Below are positions 61,478 through 64,000 of a stretch of 64,000 nucleotides of DNA, in pieces. Position 1 is the first letter of the stretch. Every line of letters begins with the position of its first letter. Made by a program: the position numbers and the translations under genes. A model generated the notes under the pieces. The model ran no database searches and was not told the DNA's origin. It worked only from the letters and a program-made list of their open reading frames with translations. The DNA is from Parapedobacter flavus (GTDB lineage: Bacteria > Bacteroidota > Bacteroidia > Sphingobacteriales > Sphingobacteriaceae): positions 1 to 64,000 of the forward strand of contig NZ_JAYKZZ010000020.1 of the NCBI RefSeq assembly GCF_035818675.1, in the 5' to 3' direction.

Positions 61478-62388
61478 GTCGTCAGCATTTTAATGAAACA
61501 ATCTTCAATCGTGGGTGTGGTCGGCTTCACTTCGATACCATGTAAACCGGCATCTTTCAGGAAGCCCGTTAGGTCTTCCGTCAGGTCTCGGCTACCCATA
61601 CCCTCGGTGTCGACGTGGATATACTCACCGAAGATATAGCCCTTAAGTGGTGGGGCATAACTGGACAAGACCTGAATAATACGTGGTAAATCTATGCCTT
61701 TTATGGCATACAGTGGAGTAGGGTAGGCGCCTATGAGTCCTCGCGGCGAATCAATGGCTAAGATCTTTCCCTGTTCAATCAGCGCAATGCGGTCGCACAA
61801 TGCAGCCTCGTCCATATAAGGTGTAGATACCACCACGGTGATGCCCTGCTTTTTCAGTCGCCCCAGCATCTCCCAAAACTCCCTGCGCGATACCGGATCC
61901 ACGCCAGTCGTCGGTTCGTCGAGGAAAAGAACGGTGGGCTTATGGATGAGCGCGCAGCACAGCGCGAGTTTTTGTTTCATCCCGCCCGAGAGCTTGCCCG
62001 CCCGGCGCTTTTTGAAAGGTTCTAGTTGAATATATATGTCTTTGATAAGGTGGTAGTTCTCGTCTACCGAGGTATGGAACACCGTCGCGAAAAACTGGAT
62101 GTTCTCCTCCACGGTCAGGTCCTGGTATAGCGAGAAGCGACCCGGCATGTAACCGACCTGATTACGGATGTCGCGGTAGTTGGTAACCACGTCGTGGCCG
62201 GCAACAGTAGCCGTTCCGCTATTTGGGAGTAAGAGCGTGGTTAATATACGGAAGATCGTGCTTTTGCCGGCACCATCCGGACCGATTAGACCGAATAGCT
62301 CCCCTTCAGCAACGGTAAAGGAAACATCGGTCACCGCTTTTACAGACCCCTTATTATAGGTCTTTGTGATATTATTTAGCGTAACCAT
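61474..62388 (-). CDS. ABC transporter ATP-binding protein
   Basis: The 304-residue ATPase has Walker A GLIGPDGAGKSTIFRILTT, Q-loop YMPGRFSLYQDLT, signature GKLSGGMKQKLALCCALIH and Walker B TVLFLDEPTTGVDPVSRREF. The C-terminal ~70 residues form an extra regulatory domain. The start is the ATG at 62388; the open frame to 62415 uses a TTG overlapping the HlyD gene end. It is part of the efflux operon with a second ATPase. Confidence 0.94.
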   Translation of the reverse strand: MVTLNNITKTYNKGSVKAVTDVSFTVAEGELFGLIGPDGAGKSTIFRILTTLLLPNSGTATVAGHDVVTNYRDIRNQVGYMPGRFSLYQDLTVEENIQFFATVFHTSVDENYHLIKDIYIQLEPFKKRRAGKLSGGMKQKLALCCALIHKPTVLFLDEPTTGVDPVSRREFWEMLGRLKKQGITVVVSTPYMDEAALCDRIALIEQGKILAIDSPRGLIGAYPTPLYAIKGIDLPRIIQVLSSYAPPLKGYIFGEYIHVDTEGMGSRDLTEDLTGFLKDAGLHGIEVKPTTPTIEDCFIKMLTT

Positions 62389-62411
62389 GATCAATTGTCC
62401 ATCGTTCCCTC

Positions 62412-63308
62412 TCAATTAAAACGGACTTCCCCATACATGCCGATTTTCAACAAGCCATCGTTCTGCACCCTGATCTTGGTGGCATAAACGAGGTGCTCGC
62501 GCTCGTCCTTGGTCTGGATGGTTTTCGGCGTAAATTCAGCTTTGTCGTTTATCCAGGTGAGGGTTCCCGGGTACTCGCGATAACTACCGTCGGCCCCGTC
62601 CACCAGCACCGTTACCTGCTGGTTGAGTTGGAGTCGGGCGAATTGCGGGCCGGTAACATAAGTCCTCAAGACGAGGGAAGAGAGGTCGGCTACCTTGTAT
62701 AGCGGTTTTCCCACAGTGGTGCTTTCATTGGTCTCCGCGTATTTCACCAACACCGTGCCTCCCACAGGGTTCACAACCCGGCATTTGGCCAATTGGTCTT
62801 CCACTTGAGCGATCTGCATTTCCAAAGGCGATGTTTCCAGCGAGAGGCTTGCTGCCGTGGTTCCCAAGGCCGACCGTTGGGCGGTGATTTGTTTCCTGAT
62901 GACCGCGATGTGGGCGTTCGCGTCATCCAGCTGTTTGGGGGTGGCAGCATCTGCCTCCACCATGTTGGCAATCCGCTTTTGTTCGCGTATGGCCTGGGTC
63001 AATTGCTCCTGCAATGCGGCCACCTGCACCGCGATATCTGGTTTTTTGCTTAGTACCGCATCGATCTGTGCCTCCAATTGCCGTTTCTTCAGGTGGAGCT
63101 GTGTACTGTCTATATAGCCTACGGTTTGCCCGGCCTTGAGCAACTGCCCCTCTTCGATATCCAGCGCGCGGATGATGCCGTTGGCCTCCGCGGATATGAT
63201 GGTTTCTACCGCTTCGAAAGTACCTGAAGCATCGTATGGCTGCTCTTGGTTGGTGCATGAGGCCATGAAGAGGCCTGCCAGCAGTACGCGTATCTTTGTA
63301 TTGTCCAT
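62412..63308 (-). CDS. HlyD-family membrane fusion lipoprotein
   Basis: The 298-residue periplasmic adaptor has a lipobox-like LLAGLFMASCTNQEQ, a biotinyl-lipoyl-like domain (EAVETIISAEANGIIRALDI, EEGQLLKAGQTVGYIDSTQL), a long coiled coil (~residues 70-160) and the second lipoyl half with VVNPVGGTVLVKYAE. It bridges the permeases and the TolC-like channel. It starts 4 bp after the TolC-family gene. Confidence 0.95.
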   Translation of the reverse strand: MDNTKIRVLLAGLFMASCTNQEQPYDASGTFEAVETIISAEANGIIRALDIEEGQLLKAGQTVGYIDSTQLHLKKRQLEAQIDAVLSKKPDIAVQVAALQEQLTQAIREQKRIANMVEADAATPKQLDDANAHIAVIRKQITAQRSALGTTAASLSLETSPLEMQIAQVEDQLAKCRVVNPVGGTVLVKYAETNESTTVGKPLYKVADLSSLVLRTYVTGPQFARLQLNQQVTVLVDGADGSYREYPGTLTWINDKAEFTPKTIQTKDEREHLVYATKIRVQNDGLLKIGMYGEVRFN

Positions 63309-63312
63309 GGTG

Positions 63313-64000
63313 TTAGTTTTGTGGATTTTTTATATTGCCGAGTGTATGTCGGATATCGTATTGCGCTTTCAGCAATTGGATCTCGTGTTGTATTTTTGAT
63401 AGACGTGCACTGCTCACCGCATGGGTTTCCCGTACGTAATCGGCCGTGTTGATGACGCCGTTCGCCAGTTGCGCAAGCGCCGCATCCTTCACCGATGTGC
63501 GCAGTGCGATGATCGCATCATCGGTAAGCAGCAGTTGCTTGTATTTGGCCGCTTTCGTTTGTTGCTGGTGGCGGGTAAGGTTGGTGTTAAAAACGAACGT
63601 TTCCTGTTGCACATCGATGCCAGCTTCTTTTACATCCAGTTGCGCCCTTTCTTTTTTCAATGTATAGAAGCCGCTGAGGGAGATGGATAGGCGTATACCA
63701 CCGTAGTAGTACGCTTCGAAATCGCTGCTGAGCATGTTCAATGCGGGCCTACCCATGCCGGCTTGCAAAAACAGGCCCAGCTTGGGGCGGGTCTTTGCCC
63801 CGAGTAGCCTCCGTTCCACGGCGAGGCTGTTTTTTTGTAGACTATACCAATCCAATTCCGGTCGGGTTATGGCCGAGAGGCTACCCGGGTACACCGGCCT
63901 CTCGAACGAGGTGTGTTCGTCAAGTTCGCGACCGATAAATAAACCCAGCATATGCAGGTAGGCCTGGCGACTGGCTTGTAGCTCGGTAGCTTGCTGTTGA
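63313..64000 (-). CDS. TolC-family outer-membrane channel, 5' partial
   Basis: The frame is open to the window edge (last visible N-terminal part reads QQQATELQASRQAYLHMLG), so the first part of the gene is outside. The visible ~228 residues are TolC-like: long helices and beta-strands (YYGGIRLSISLSGFYTLKKE, ALAQLANGVINTADYVRE). It is the outer-membrane exit duct of the efflux system and the first gene of the operon seen here; a regulator may lie upstream outside the window. Confidence 0.92.
   Translation of the reverse strand, partial: QQQATELQASRQAYLHMLGLFIGRELDEHTSFERPVYPGSLSAITRPELDWYSLQKNSLAVERRLLGAKTRPKLGLFLQAGMGRPALNMLSSDFEAYYYGGIRLSISLSGFYTLKKERAQLDVKEAGIDVQQETFVFNTNLTRHQQQTKAAKYKQLLLTDDAIIALRTSVKDAALAQLANGVINTADYVRETHAVSSARLSKIQHEIQLLKAQYDIRHTLGNIKNPQN

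Overview
The window is a chromosomal segment of a Bacteroidota bacterium, most likely Sphingobacteriaceae-like (a Parapedobacter, Olivibacter or Pedobacter relative). The evidence is a type B gliding/type IX secretion sorting domain followed by a PorP/SprF protein, a Rho factor with the long N-terminal insert typical of the phylum, many outer-membrane beta-barrels with CarboxypepD_reg-like domains, DUF4142 and FUSC proteins, and promoters that fit the Bacteroidota -33 TTTG / -7 TAnnTTTG pattern (for example before sppA, pgk and tRNA-Leu). Species was not determined. No rRNA or CRISPR array was seen; there are two tRNAs, Asn(GTT) and Leu(GAG).

Layout. 1-15 kb: end of a large T9SS-secreted adhesin with its PorP/SprF partner, a TPM/TPR protein, catalase, a lipoprotein, YbaB, an N-acetylglucosamine-type kinase beside an internally deleted sugar transporter, rho, pssA, an Hpt protein, folK, sppA, HMG-CoA lyase and pgk. 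15-24.7 kb: a visibly AT-rich accessory island. It holds a PAS-LuxR regulator divergent from a LuxI/FeeM-like acyltransferase, about 1 kb of insertion-sequence debris, then a cassette of a small Cys-rich exported peptide, two tandem 6-bladed beta-propeller proteins (the first frameshifted), a membrane-anchored thioredoxin-fold protein and an outer-membrane beta-barrel. 24.7-37.6 kb: a propeller/HExxH surface protein, the mgtE operon, tRNA-Asn, a quinone-oxidoreductase-like protein, a PfkB kinase, an ECF sigma factor overlapping a small cytochrome b5-like gene, murB, TetR and ypdA. 37.6-58.3 kb: FUSC protein, ppc, DUF4142 protein, a Gfo/Idh/MocA oxidoreductase, ppk1-ppx, tRNA-Leu, a PorT-like barrel, dodecin, an M1 peptidase, an ArsC-like protein, dnaX, an MsbA-like ABC exporter, a LOG-family protein, an ATP-cone nuclease and a HAD protein. 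58.5-64 kb: an ABC-2 efflux operon (TolC, HlyD, two ATPases, two permeases), with TolC running off the window.

The best candidates for something undescribed are in the island: (a) the LuxR/LuxI-like pair with matching dyads in front of, and across the stop codon of, the synthase gene, and (b) the peptide/propeller/thioredoxin/barrel cassette, whose peptide gene is bracketed by exact 14-bp inverted repeats. Outside it, dnaX carries a textbook slippery site predicted to give a short gamma-type product, and several genes look decayed or altered at key residues (the MFS fragment, the first propeller, the HAD nucleophile).
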